Shown here: piece after piece, positions 1 to 6,712 of the stretch
Numbering within the stretch: position 1 is the first letter of the stretch
Layout of the letters: each line of letters starts with the position of its first letter
From: Deinococcus sp.
Lineage (GTDB): Bacteria; Deinococcota; Deinococci; Deinococcales; Deinococcaceae
DNA: 13,225 nucleotides
Direction of reading: 5' to 3'
Assembly (NCBI GenBank): GCA_018260375.1
Contig: JAGLBF010000062.1
Span: 1-13,225, forward strand
Program-made: the position numbers and the translations under genes
The notes under the pieces: generated by a model
What the model saw: the letters and a program-made list of their open reading frames with translations, nothing else
Database searches by the model: none
What the model was told of the DNA's origin: nothing

Positions 1-105
1 CGTATGAGTCTTGAAGCTTGCTAAAAACGCGGTAAAAGAAGGCCAGCGGCCTTAGGAAATAGTACGCGTTTTGCGACTGTGCTGGAATAGAGCGCAATGC
101 CTAGC
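1..105 (+). repeat. Family B dispersed repeat, copy B1 (left side cut by window edge)
   Basis: Positions 16-75 align with 9336-9395, sharing runs such as AAAAACG, GGTAAAAGAAGG and AGTACG, and less closely with 9905-9951 and 12969 onward. The block CTGTGCTGGAATA at 77-89 recurs at 9563-9575 and, with one change, at 13064-13076. The first eight bases, CGTATGAG, match the right terminus of family A seen at 13218-13225, so an A copy probably ends just outside the window and adjoins this B copy. No protein is encoded. Confidence 0.75.
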
Positions 106-122
106 AGATGTATAGACAAGAC

Positions 123-152
123 TTGTACTTACCGGTTGGTCAGCGCTAGCGT
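123..152 (+). promoter_or_regulatory. Putative leaderless promoter of the cytochrome c gene
   Basis: A TAGCGT box (147-152, pattern TANNNT) ends five bases before the ATG at 158, and TTGTAC (123-128) lies 18 bases upstream of it as a -35-like element. No Shine-Dalgarno precedes the ATG. This spacing is that of leaderless transcripts in Deinococcus. The transcription start is inferred. Confidence 0.5.
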
Positions 153-157
153 AATGT

Positions 158-496
158 ATGAAACATATTAACCGGTTACTGGGTTTGGGTATGGTGCTCC
201 TGTCCTTGTCGGCTCAGGTTGAGGCGGCGGCGGCAGATGGCAAAGCTATCTTTGAGGGCAACTGTGCGGGCTGTCACGGGCCACAGGCCAAAGGCGCTGT
301 CGGGCCTTCGCTGAAAAATGCAGCCAACTGGAAGTATGACCTGTTTAAGCGCGCCGTACTGATGGGCAAAGACAGCCAGGGCAAGGCCCTCAAGCCCCCG
401 ATGCCGCTTTTTGGTCAGGTCGGGTTTTCGGGCAAAAAGCCCACAGATACGCAGCTTAAAGCCCTACAAACATACTTAAAGACCATCACCAAATAA
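158..496 (+). CDS. Small exported class I cytochrome c
   Basis: This 112-residue protein is a single-haem electron carrier that should act outside the cytoplasmic membrane. Residues 1-24 form a signal peptide: a short basic start (Lys2, Arg6), a hydrophobic core around residues 7-19 and a probable cleavage site after VEA. The haem-binding motif CAGCH is at 36-40, with Cys36 and Cys39 for covalent attachment and His40 as proximal ligand. Met82, in PPMP, is the likely distal ligand, as is usual for this fold. The C-terminal helix ends in LQTYLKTITK. The length fits a monohaem c-type cytochrome. The ATG at 158 is chosen because it gives a complete signal peptide and lies at leaderless distance from a TANNNT box. 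Its redox partners cannot be read from the neighbours, which are a repeat and an unrelated HNH gene. The family call is firm; the physiological role is unknown. Confidence 0.9.
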   Translation: MKHINRLLGLGMVLLSLSAQVEAAAADGKAIFEGNCAGCHGPQAKGAVGPSLKNAANWKYDLFKRAVLMGKDSQGKALKPPMPLFGQVGFSGKKPTDTQLKALQTYLKTITK

Positions 497-504
497 AGGA
501 TAAG

Positions 505-517
505 TACCTGCCAGGTA
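505..517. other. Short palindrome after the cytochrome c gene
   Basis: TACCTG and CAGGTA flank a single central C, nine bases after the stop codon. A 13-base perfect palindrome here could be part of a weak 3' hairpin or a protein-binding site. There is no following T-run, so it is not a convincing intrinsic terminator. Confidence 0.25.
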
Positions 518-520
518 GAG

Positions 521-621
521 TGAGACGGACTGCGATTCCATACCGCGTAACCCGTATTTTTCCCCAATCGCATCCGCCCTATTTAAATCACAAACGACCT
601 GATTTAACCGGAATCTTTATC
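521..621 (-). repeat. Family A repeat, copy A1, internally deleted and diverged
   Basis: Read on the plus strand this matches the reverse orientation of family A. GAGACGGACTGCG (522-534) corresponds to the right terminus, CCATACCGCGTAACCCGTAT to the middle, and CCGGAATCTTTATC (608-621) to the left terminus. About 40 bases of the centre present in the full copies are missing. The hairpin of the left module is kept with a different sequence: TTAAATCA (583-590) pairs with TGATTTAA (600-607) around a nine-base loop. It sits between the convergent cytochrome c and HNH genes, where hairpins could end transcription from both sides, and its end overlaps the HNH stop codon. Confidence 0.7.
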
Positions 622-964
622 GTTCGTCCCGCCCCCTGGCTTTGACAGCTTTGGTGGCGGGCTGTTTTTTGACCCATTTGACAAAGCGGGCCACCTGTTC
701 ATTCTCTTGCAGCGCTTCTAGCGTGTTGTACTGCGTTGCTAGTTCGTTGATGCTAAAGGTGCTGTGCAAATACTGCTGACACGCGCTACACAGCCCCAGC
801 GTGGGCAGGTCTTGCGGCTTAATGCCCCTGCGTTTGCCCGCAATAATAGGGATCAGGTGGTGCTGAGTGAGTTCGGAAACCTCGCGCTCACACAGGGCGC
901 AGGTTAGGGCGGGGGCCTGTGTGTCAGAAACTTCGGGCCAAGTAGACGTATTGCGGCGTGCCAT
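617..964 (-). CDS. Small HNH-type zinc-finger protein, probable endonuclease
   Basis: This is a 115-residue cytosolic protein. Two zinc-binding pairs, CALC at 22-25 and CSAC at 59-62, bracket a HHLIP segment (His35-His36), and His67 follows the second pair. That arrangement (CxxC, HH, CxxC, H) is typical of compact HNH/McrA-like nucleases, with His35 or His36 expected to act in the beta-beta-alpha-metal active site. The C-terminal part (residues 70-115) is a helix rich in Lys and Arg that could contact DNA. No restriction, phage or toxin partner is adjacent, so the substrate is unknown. The start at 964 is supported by a TANNNT box six bases upstream. Its final codons and stop overlap the end of a family A repeat. 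Nuclease activity is inferred from motifs only; a non-catalytic DNA- or RNA-binding role is possible. Confidence 0.75.
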   Translation of the reverse strand: MARRNTSTWPEVSDTQAPALTCALCEREVSELTQHHLIPIIAGKRRGIKPQDLPTLGLCSACQQYLHSTFSINELATQYNTLEALQENEQVARFVKWVKKQPATKAVKARGRDER

Positions 965-970
965 TGACGC

Positions 971-976
971 AGCCTA
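971..976 (-). promoter_or_regulatory. Putative leaderless -10 box of the HNH gene
   Basis: On the minus strand TAGGCT occupies these bases and is separated from the ATG (first base 964) by GCGTCA, the same spacing as for irrE and the TPR-like gene. No Shine-Dalgarno is visible. Confidence 0.45.
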
Positions 977-1057
977 GCGCGAATAGGGGAAGGTAGTGGG
1001 TCATCAGACTGCACCTGACCTGCGGGCGGCTCCTATTGAACATGCGGTGAAAGAGGG

Positions 1058-1110
1058 CCAGTGGAACAGAGTAAGACGGACTGCGCGGTATGAAAGCGCA
1101 GTCCGTCTCA
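1058..1110 (+). repeat. Family A fragment forming a strong hairpin (mini-A)
   Basis: This copy keeps only the outer parts of the right-hand module of family A: GTGGAACAG, a GACGGACTG arm, GCGGTATG, and the closing CAGTCCGTCTCAG. AGACGGACTGCGC (1074-1086) pairs perfectly over 13 bases with GCGCAGTCCGTCT (1096-1108) around a nine-base loop. It lies about 97 bases downstream of the thiolase stop. On the minus strand the hairpin is followed by a U-enriched stretch, UACUCUGUUCC, so it may terminate the fad transcript before the HNH gene. GGAACAGAGTAA (1063-1074) is repeated exactly at 10225-10236. Confidence 0.65.
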
Positions 1111-1204
1111 GGTTGTGCGGTCAAGGCGGTCTGTATGTCTGTATGACTCGCCTGTTGTTCTACTTTCCTACACCCTGCTGGCCTGGGCTACCCTCTATTC
1201 TGGT

Positions 1205-2389
1205 TTACTCTGGGTAGACTTCAAAAACGCCCGCTGCGCCCATGCCACCGCCGATGCACATGGTCACCAGCGCCTTGCCACCGCCTCTGCGCTGAAGTTC
1301 ATAAATGGCACTGGTGGTCAGCTTGGCACCTGTGCAGCCGAGGGGGTGGCCCAGGGCAATAGCGCCGCCGTTAGGGTTGGTCTTGGCTTCGTCGAGCCCC
1401 AGTTCGCGGATAACGGCGAGGCTCTGGGCAGCAAAGGCTTCGTTCAGCTCTATCAGGTCTATGTCGCTGAGGCTCAGGCCCGTTTGCTGAAGGACTTTGG
1501 GTATGGCGGCAACAGGGCCAATGCCCATCACTTCGGGGCCAACGCCCGCTACGCTAAAGCCTACAAACTTAGCCAGCGGCTTAAGACCCAGTGCGTCAGC
1601 CTTTTCACGGCTCATCAGCACCACCGCCGCCGCGCCGTCACTAAACGGTGAGGCGTTGCCGGGGGTGACACTACCGCCCGACTTAAAGCTGGGTTTGAGC
1701 TTTTGCATGGCTTCCATATTGGCATCAGGGCGAACCAGTTCATCTTGGTCAAACTGTATGGTGTCTGAGGTGATTTTGGTGCCTTTGACCTTGTCAACGC
1801 GCACAGGCACAGGCACAATTTCAGCCGCGAACTTGCCGGCTACCTGGGCCGCCGCTGCCCGTTGGTGACTGCGAATAGCAAAGTTATCCTGGTCTTCTTT
1901 GCTCACGTTATATTTGGTTGCCACATTTTCAGCAGTCAGGCCCATGCCAATGTAGGCGCCGGGGCGCTGATCGACCAAGGTGGGGCTGGGGCTGGGGTTA
2001 TGACCGCTCATGGGCACAAAGCTCATGCTCTCTACGCCGCCTGCCAGAACCACATCAAACTGCCCCGTTTGTATTGCCGCCGCTGCCATGGCGATGCTTT
2101 GCAGGCCCGATGAGCAAAAACGGTTGACTGTTACGCCGCCCACTGAGTCGGGGAAACCCGCTTGCAGCGCGGCGAGGCGGGCAATGTTGAGGCCCTGCTC
2201 CGCTTCGGGGATGGCGCAGCCGAGTATGACGTCTTCAACCACGCTCGGCTCAATGCCCGCACGTTTTACGGCTTCTTGCATCACCAGCGCAGCTAGGTCT
2301 TCAGGACGGGTGTTGGCGAGGGTGCCTTTGACACCGCGCCCCACAGCGGTACGAACAGCAGATACGATTACAGCGTCTTTTAGGTTCAT
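1205..2389 (-). CDS. fadA: Thiolase (acetyl-CoA C-acyltransferase), beta-oxidation
   Basis: This 394-residue protein should catalyse thiolytic cleavage of 3-ketoacyl-CoA to acetyl-CoA and a shortened acyl-CoA, the last beta-oxidation step, in the cytosol. The active-site Cys92 is in NRFCSSGLQS, the NEAFAAQ motif is present, His348 lies in GHPLGCTG, and the second catalytic Cys378 lies in CIGGGMG. The length is normal for the family. It is the most distal gene of the minus-strand fad cluster, 260 bases after the hydrolase. AAAGGAGT (2396-2403 in plus coordinates) is a good Shine-Dalgarno six bases from the ATG. A biosynthetic acetoacetyl-CoA thiolase cannot be excluded from sequence alone, but the fadN neighbour favours degradation. 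The family call is very secure; the gene symbol is by function and context. Confidence 0.93.
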   Translation of the reverse strand: MNLKDAVIVSAVRTAVGRGVKGTLANTRPEDLAALVMQEAVKRAGIEPSVVEDVILGCAIPEAEQGLNIARLAALQAGFPDSVGGVTVNRFCSSGLQSIAMAAAAIQTGQFDVVLAGGVESMSFVPMSGHNPSPSPTLVDQRPGAYIGMGLTAENVATKYNVSKEDQDNFAIRSHQRAAAAQVAGKFAAEIVPVPVRVDKVKGTKITSDTIQFDQDELVRPDANMEAMQKLKPSFKSGGSVTPGNASPFSDGAAAVVLMSREKADALGLKPLAKFVGFSVAGVGPEVMGIGPVAAIPKVLQQTGLSLSDIDLIELNEAFAAQSLAVIRELGLDEAKTNPNGGAIALGHPLGCTGAKLTTSAIYELQRRGGGKALVTMCIGGGMGAAGVFEVYPE

Positions 2390-2649
2390 GGTGTTACTCC
2401 TTTAGAGGTTGTTTGAGTGCTTGAGCAGCTGATTTATAAACACAGGAACTCATTGGGCCGAGGTTCACCTTTATATAACAACTAATGTGCCATCTGAATA
2501 TCAGGCAGATATGTTTTCGGGTGTGGCTCTGCTGTTCTTACTTCAGAAGGCACTTTATTTACCTTCCGTTTTCTTTGCTTCCGGTTGTCTGCGCTTCCCA
2601 TTGGCCTTGCCACAAAGCCCTCCAACTGCACATCATAGGACGGCGGTTT
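2390..2649 (-). other. Spacer between hydrolase and thiolase with possible promoter
   Basis: The gap lies on the coding strand between the hydrolase stop and the thiolase start. Two AT-rich boxes on the minus strand could serve as -10 elements: TATATAA (2471-2477) and TTTATAAAT (about 2432-2440). Neither has a clear -35. A short inverted pair, GAAGG (2546-2550) and CCTTC (2562-2566), is also present. The gap is long for a tightly coupled operon, so the thiolase may have its own promoter. I see no small gene here. Confidence 0.3.
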
Positions 2650-3828
2650 CTATGCCAGCACCTCGCTCAGATAGCGTGCCAGGTGTTGCTCATAGGCCTT
2701 CGGGTCAATATTCCACACCCGCAGGTGTTCGCCGCCGGCGACCCGCACATACTCAATCAGGTCTGGGCGGGCTTCGTATAGGCGGTCAAGCTGGGCTACA
2801 GGTACAGTTTGGTCGTCTGTGCCGTGAAAGATCAGCATCGGCAGGTTATAGATCTGGGCGTGGCGCAGGTGATCGACCTCATCAAAGTCCTGCCCCGCTT
2901 TGAAGGTGGTGAGCCACTCCACCACTTTGGCGAGGCCCGCAGGCAAATAAAATTTCCTGACGTGATGGGCAATCAGTTCGCGCCATTCCAGTGCGGGCGA
3001 GTCGAGAATAACGCCACTGATGTGGCGGGCGAGCGGGCTTTTACGCATAAAGGCCAGGGTAATGCTGCCACCCATGCTCAGACCCATCAGCACAATGCGC
3101 TTTGCGCCGTGTTGGAGGCTGTACTCTACGGCAACTTCTAGGTCACGCCACTCGTCAGCGCTCAGCCGGTAAACCCCTTGCGGGGTGCGGCCCGCGCCGT
3201 GGGCGTTACGGTAAGTGACTACCAGACTGTTAAGGCCGAGGCGGTGATACGCCCCTAAAAAGCGCAGCGCATCTTGCCTAAGCCCCTGATAGCCGTGCAT
3301 GATAATCACCCAGTCACCTGTGTGTTGGTCACCCGCACCGTGTGTGTGGATTTCTGGCGTGTTCCTTGCAGGTACCCACCAGGCGGGCAGTGCGCCGTGT
3401 TCGCCCCTAAGGGTCACAGTGCTAAACTTTAGCCCCCGTGAGCTAGGGTCGCCCCGCCCAAAGGCACTCAGGCGCAGCCAGTCGCCAGGCATCACCACCG
3501 GTACGCCCTTGATTACGGGCCGCTCGGCCCAGCCTGGGCCACTGGCTTGCACGTCGCCCAGCAGCAGCCCGCCGTGTTCATCGTCCCAGTTAACCGTCAC
3601 CGCGCCGCGCCGCATGGTCATGATGTTGCGGGTCATGCGCAGCGTGGTGGTATCGCCTTCTTGCGTCACCGCCAAAAGGCGCGTAGGGGTCAGCCGGCGG
3701 CGCACTGGACGCGGGCGCACCAGCGCGTCAGCAACATACCAGGTACTGGCGAGTAGGGCAGAGGTGGCGATAAGGGTGACAAACGCTGGATGACGGATGA
3801 TGGCCTTGCTTGGCGTGCGGACGTTCAT
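2650..3828 (-). CDS. Membrane-anchored alpha/beta hydrolase
   Basis: This 392-residue protein has a hydrophobic N-terminal helix (about residues 15-37), likely an uncleaved membrane anchor, flanked by basic residues on both sides so that topology is unclear. Residues 40-170 are a less conserved beta-rich region. The hydrolase core starts near 172. HGY (178-180) contributes the oxyanion hole, Ser251 is the nucleophile in GLSMGG, Asp339 in HGTDDQTVP is the acid and His368 in GGEH is the base, so the triad is complete. The substrate is unknown. Its place between fadN and the thiolase suggests a lipase, esterase or acyl-CoA thioesterase that releases fatty acids, but that rests on context. No strong Shine-Dalgarno precedes the ATG. 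The 10-base inverted repeat upstream could act on its expression. Confidence 0.85.
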   Translation of the reverse strand: MNVRTPSKAIIRHPAFVTLIATSALLASTWYVADALVRPRPVRRRLTPTRLLAVTQEGDTTTLRMTRNIMTMRRGAVTVNWDDEHGGLLLGDVQASGPGWAERPVIKGVPVVMPGDWLRLSAFGRGDPSSRGLKFSTVTLRGEHGALPAWWVPARNTPEIHTHGAGDQHTGDWVIIMHGYQGLRQDALRFLGAYHRLGLNSLVVTYRNAHGAGRTPQGVYRLSADEWRDLEVAVEYSLQHGAKRIVLMGLSMGGSITLAFMRKSPLARHISGVILDSPALEWRELIAHHVRKFYLPAGLAKVVEWLTTFKAGQDFDEVDHLRHAQIYNLPMLIFHGTDDQTVPVAQLDRLYEARPDLIEYVRVAGGEHLRVWNIDPKAYEQHLARYLSEVLA

Positions 3829-3848
3829 ACTTCAGCCCACAAGCCCTG

Positions 3849-3890
3849 CGTGAGGCCGCACATGGCTGCGTGAACATTCACGGCCTCACG
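3849..3890. promoter_or_regulatory. Inverted repeat with nested palindrome between fadN and the hydrolase gene
   Basis: CGTGAGGCCG (3849-3858) and CGGCCTCACG (3881-3890) are perfect 10-base arms 22 bases apart. Inside them CGTGAA and TTCACG (3869-3882) form a second palindrome with a two-base centre, and CTGCGTGA occurs twice, 20 bases apart (3846 and 3866). No T-run follows on the minus strand, so an operator or an RNA attenuator in the intercistronic region is more likely than a standard terminator. Function is inferred. Confidence 0.45.
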
Positions 3891-3989
3891 GTAAAGCTCC
3901 TGTCCTTTACATACAACACACCGCTGCCCAGTGGTATTGGTCATCTTCTGCTCTCCATCATCCACCCTGTATCATCTACCCATTACCCG

Positions 3990-6338
3990 TTAATTTCTTA
4001 GGGGTTTGCCTGTTTTCAGCATGTGCGCTATGCGGTCTTGGGTGCCTTTCTTGCCGGCCAGCGTCAGGAAGGCTTCGCGCTCTAGGTCAAGCAGGTGTTG
4101 CTCGCTGACTTTGGCCTGGCGGTTATTGCCCACGCCCCCTGACAATACTTTGGCAAGCTCCAGGCTCACCACTTCGTCATATTGGCTAATAAATCCGCCC
4201 TCTTTCATGCCGTAGAGCACGCTTTTTACAGCGGCAATGGCGGCTTCTCCCATCACTGGTATATCGGTGATAGGTACAGGCTGAACATAGTTGGGCGCCA
4301 GCTCCAGCACCTTGCGCTTGGCTTCTGCCAACACATTGTCACGGTTCATCACAATCAAGTCGCGCTCTTGCAAAAAGCCAAGTTCACGGGCATGCTGCGC
4401 GCTTGTTGATACTTTGGCGGTGCCGATCAGTTCAAAGGCACGCTGTACGGCGGGCAGCAGCGGCTGGCCCTTTTGCACCAGGTCAGTAAAGCGCAGCAGC
4501 ATCTCCTTGGTGCCGCCCCCAGCGGGAATCAGACCCACGCCCACTTCTACCAGGCCCATGTAGGTTTCGGCACTGGCGGTTATACAGTCAGCGTGAATGC
4601 TCATCTCGCAGCCGCCGCCCAGTGTCATGTTAAAGGGCGCTACGACAACAGGGTGCGGGCTGTAGCGCAAACTGGTGGTCGCCTTCTGAAACTGGGTAAT
4701 CATGGCGCTTAGGTCATCCCACTCTTCGTCCTGGGCCTGGCTGAGAACCAGCGGCAAGTTGGCCCCCGCGCTAAAGTGTTCGCCCTGGTTGCCGATGACC
4801 AGCCCCGCATAGCCCATCTCCTGCACAGTTTTATGTGCGGTGCCCACCATGCGGATAGCGTCTTCGCCCAGCGCGTTCATCTTGCTGTGAAATTCCAGCA
4901 GCAACACACCGTCACCCAGGTCAAGCAGGCTGGCCCCCGCCGTCTTTTTCACCACTTTGCTGGGGTCTTTTTTCAAGTCGCTGAGGATCAGGTAAGGTGC
5001 TTGATAAGGCTGAACGTTGCCTGCTGCGTCGGCAATATCGCCTTGACCATAAAACGTATCGCGGCCCTCGGCCTTCATCTTGGTGAGTAAGGGAGGGAGG
5101 GTGCGGCCTTCGGCTTCCAGGTTAGCAATCACCTTTTGTACGCCCAGCGCGTCCATCATCTCAAAGGGGCCTTGCTCCCAGCCAAAGCCCCACTTGAGCC
5201 CGTTGTCGATGTCTTGCAGCTTGTCTGATACGGTGCCGGCCATTTTGGCGGCGTACCAAAAGCCGTCATTCAGCACGCCGCGCATAAAGTCGCCTTCTGG
5301 CCCCTGCGCTTCATACAGTCCCTGCACGCGCTCATTGAGGCTCTTGCCTTTGACAGCGTTTAAGGCAGCAAGTTTGGGCGGCTCGGCTTCTTCATACTCC
5401 ATAGTCGCCAAATTGAGGTTCAAAATCTTGCTTTTGCCGTCACTGCCCCGCGTTTTCTTGTAAAAGCCACTGCCTGTTTTATCGCCCAGCCACTTTTTCT
5501 CTTCTACCAGCTGGCGAAAGGGCGCAGTAAGGCTAAAGTCTTCGTCATCGCCCGTTACCTGGCCGATGTCATTGGCAACGTGGTAAATAATATCCAGCCC
5601 GCTCAGGTCAGCGGTACGGAAGGTGGCACTCTTGGGCCGTCCAATGGCGGGGCCCGTCAACTGGTCTACGGCGGCGGGGGTCAGGCCCTGCTCTTCCATG
5701 TGCTTCATGGCACGCACCATGCCGTATACCCCGATGCGGTTGCTGATAAAGCCGGGCACGTCATTGGCGACGACGACGCCTTTACCCAGCATATGGTCAG
5801 CAAAGTCTGTAAAGGTGGCGAGTACCTGCGGGTCGGTTTTATCGGTGGGAATGACCTCCAGCAGGTGCAAATAGCGCGGGGGGTTAAAAAAGTGCGCCCC
5901 CACAAAGCGCCGCTGGAAGTCTTCGCTGCGGCCTTCAATCTGCAGGTGCATAGGGATGCCCGATGAGTTGCTGGAAATAATGGCGCTGGGCTTGGCAACT
6001 TGCTCCACTCTGGCCCACAGGTCACGCTTGGCCTCCAGCTTTTCAATGATGGCCTCAATAATCCAGTCGCAGTTTTTGAGCTTGTCTAGGTCGTCTTCCA
6101 GGTTGCCAGGGGTGATCAGTTTGGCGTTGCTGGGTGACATAAAAGCGGCGGGGCTAGACTTGAGGGCGCGCTCTATGCCCGCCTTTGCCAGAAAATTACG
6201 GTCAGGCTTTTCGGCACTGGGTTTGTCAGGAAGTACGATGTCTAGCAAAAGCACGGGAATACCGGCGTTGCTCAGTTGCGCGGCGATAGCGGCGCCCATA
6301 ACGCCCGCGCCAATAACAGCGGCTTTTTGTATCTTCAT
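3990..6338 (-). CDS. fadN: Bifunctional 3-hydroxyacyl-CoA dehydrogenase/enoyl-CoA hydratase (FadN type)
   Basis: This 782-residue enzyme should carry out the hydration and NAD-dependent dehydrogenation steps of beta-oxidation. The dehydrogenase module comes first. The nucleotide-binding GAGVMG (residues 10-15) opens a Rossmann fold, His149 in VGAHFFNPP and Glu161 form the catalytic pair, and GFISNRIG follows near 197-204. The crotonase-type hydratase module is at the C-terminal side (from about residue 455). It has LGGGCE and a second Glu in VEVGVGLIPAGGG, the two glutamates expected in true hydratases. This dehydrogenase-first order matches Bacillus FadN (about 790 residues), not E. coli FadB, which is the reverse. 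A strong Shine-Dalgarno, GAGGAGG (6343-6349 in plus coordinates), is five bases from the ATG. It heads the cluster with the hydrolase and thiolase and is divergent from pnp. The function is secure; the symbol is chosen by domain order. Confidence 0.92.
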   Translation of the reverse strand: MKIQKAAVIGAGVMGAAIAAQLSNAGIPVLLLDIVLPDKPSAEKPDRNFLAKAGIERALKSSPAAFMSPSNAKLITPGNLEDDLDKLKNCDWIIEAIIEKLEAKRDLWARVEQVAKPSAIISSNSSGIPMHLQIEGRSEDFQRRFVGAHFFNPPRYLHLLEVIPTDKTDPQVLATFTDFADHMLGKGVVVANDVPGFISNRIGVYGMVRAMKHMEEQGLTPAAVDQLTGPAIGRPKSATFRTADLSGLDIIYHVANDIGQVTGDDEDFSLTAPFRQLVEEKKWLGDKTGSGFYKKTRGSDGKSKILNLNLATMEYEEAEPPKLAALNAVKGKSLNERVQGLYEAQGPEGDFMRGVLNDGFWYAAKMAGTVSDKLQDIDNGLKWGFGWEQGPFEMMDALGVQKVIANLEAEGRTLPPLLTKMKAEGRDTFYGQGDIADAAGNVQPYQAPYLILSDLKKDPSKVVKKTAGASLLDLGDGVLLLEFHSKMNALGEDAIRMVGTAHKTVQEMGYAGLVIGNQGEHFSAGANLPLVLSQAQDEEWDDLSAMITQFQKATTSLRYSPHPVVVAPFNMTLGGGCEMSIHADCITASAETYMGLVEVGVGLIPAGGGTKEMLLRFTDLVQKGQPLLPAVQRAFELIGTAKVSTSAQHARELGFLQERDLIVMNRDNVLAEAKRKVLELAPNYVQPVPITDIPVMGEAAIAAVKSVLYGMKEGGFISQYDEVVSLELAKVLSGGVGNNRQAKVSEQHLLDLEREAFLTLAGKKGTQDRIAHMLKTGKPLRN

Positions 6339-6360
6339 ATGGCCTCCTCAGATCTCAATA

Positions 6361-6385
6361 CACGGTTTAACTGCACGGTTTACTG
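6361..6385. promoter_or_regulatory. Doubled CACGGTTT box upstream of fadN, possible operator
   Basis: CACGGTTTAACTG (6361-6373) is followed directly by CACGGTTTACTG (6374-6385). The pair lies just downstream of a possible fadN -10 (CATAAT on the minus strand, 6392-6397) and about 22 bases before the fadN ATG, a usual position for a repressor site. The regulator is not in the window and binding is inferred. Confidence 0.35.
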
Positions 6386-6416
6386 CACTTCATTATGGCC
6401 CGCTGCCCCGCCTACG

Positions 6417-6444
6417 TCCTCAAAACTTTGTCCTCAAAACTTTG
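6417..6444. repeat. Perfect 14-base tandem duplication
   Basis: TCCTCAAAACTTTG occurs twice without a break (6417-6430 and 6431-6444). It lies upstream of the possible fadN -10. It may be a slippage product or a doubled binding site. Confidence 0.85.
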
Positions 6445-6657
6445 TCCACAGAACCTCGGTACAGAACCTATGCGGTTATTCCTGAGACGCGGCAGTGTAA
6501 AGGGAATGTTGAAAGGCAAGGCAGAAAAATTGGACTCAGTACAAGTTTAGAGGAAGGGCTGAAGGTTGTCTATGTGCTAGCGGCTTAAGGTGATGTACTC
6601 TACCTTTCACGGGGCATGTATGTTGCCGCTCTAGTCGCCTGAGGTTCGGGAGGTTGC

Positions 6658-6683
6658 GTGCAGGTCAGAGGCGCCGCCTGCAC
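6658..6683. promoter_or_regulatory. Inverted repeat in the pnp promoter region
   Basis: GTGCAGG (6658-6664) and CCTGCAC (6677-6683) are perfect seven-base arms around 12 bases that include the palindrome GGCGCC. The right arm covers the place where the -35 of the pnp TACAAT box would lie, so a bound protein could block the promoter. If transcription starts further upstream, the same sequence would fold in the pnp leader. Confidence 0.4.
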
Positions 6684-6699
6684 CATGGCTCCTAGCCCT

Positions 6700-6705
6700 T
6701 ACAAT
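6700..6705 (+). promoter_or_regulatory. Putative leaderless -10 box of pnp
   Basis: TACAAT ends seven bases before the ATG at 6713 and no Shine-Dalgarno is present between them. The match to the TANNNT box of leaderless Deinococcus genes is good, but no convincing -35 is seen. Confidence 0.55.
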
Positions 6706-6712
6706 ACTCGCC

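Larger units (their letters stand above)
6339..6712. other. Divergent fadN-pnp intergenic region
   Basis: This 374-base gap contains no credible gene. From the fadN side it holds the fadN Shine-Dalgarno, a doubled CACGGTTT box, a possible fadN -10 (CATAAT on the minus strand, 6392-6397), and an exact 14-base tandem duplication. From about 6480 to 6650 I see no recognisable structure and no copy of repeat families A or B. The pnp side ends with an inverted repeat and a TACAAT box. Confidence 0.6.

Noticed and set aside
1115..1651. 178-codon plus-strand frame overlapping the thiolase end
   Set aside because: It is antisense to the conserved thiolase C-terminus and shows no domain.
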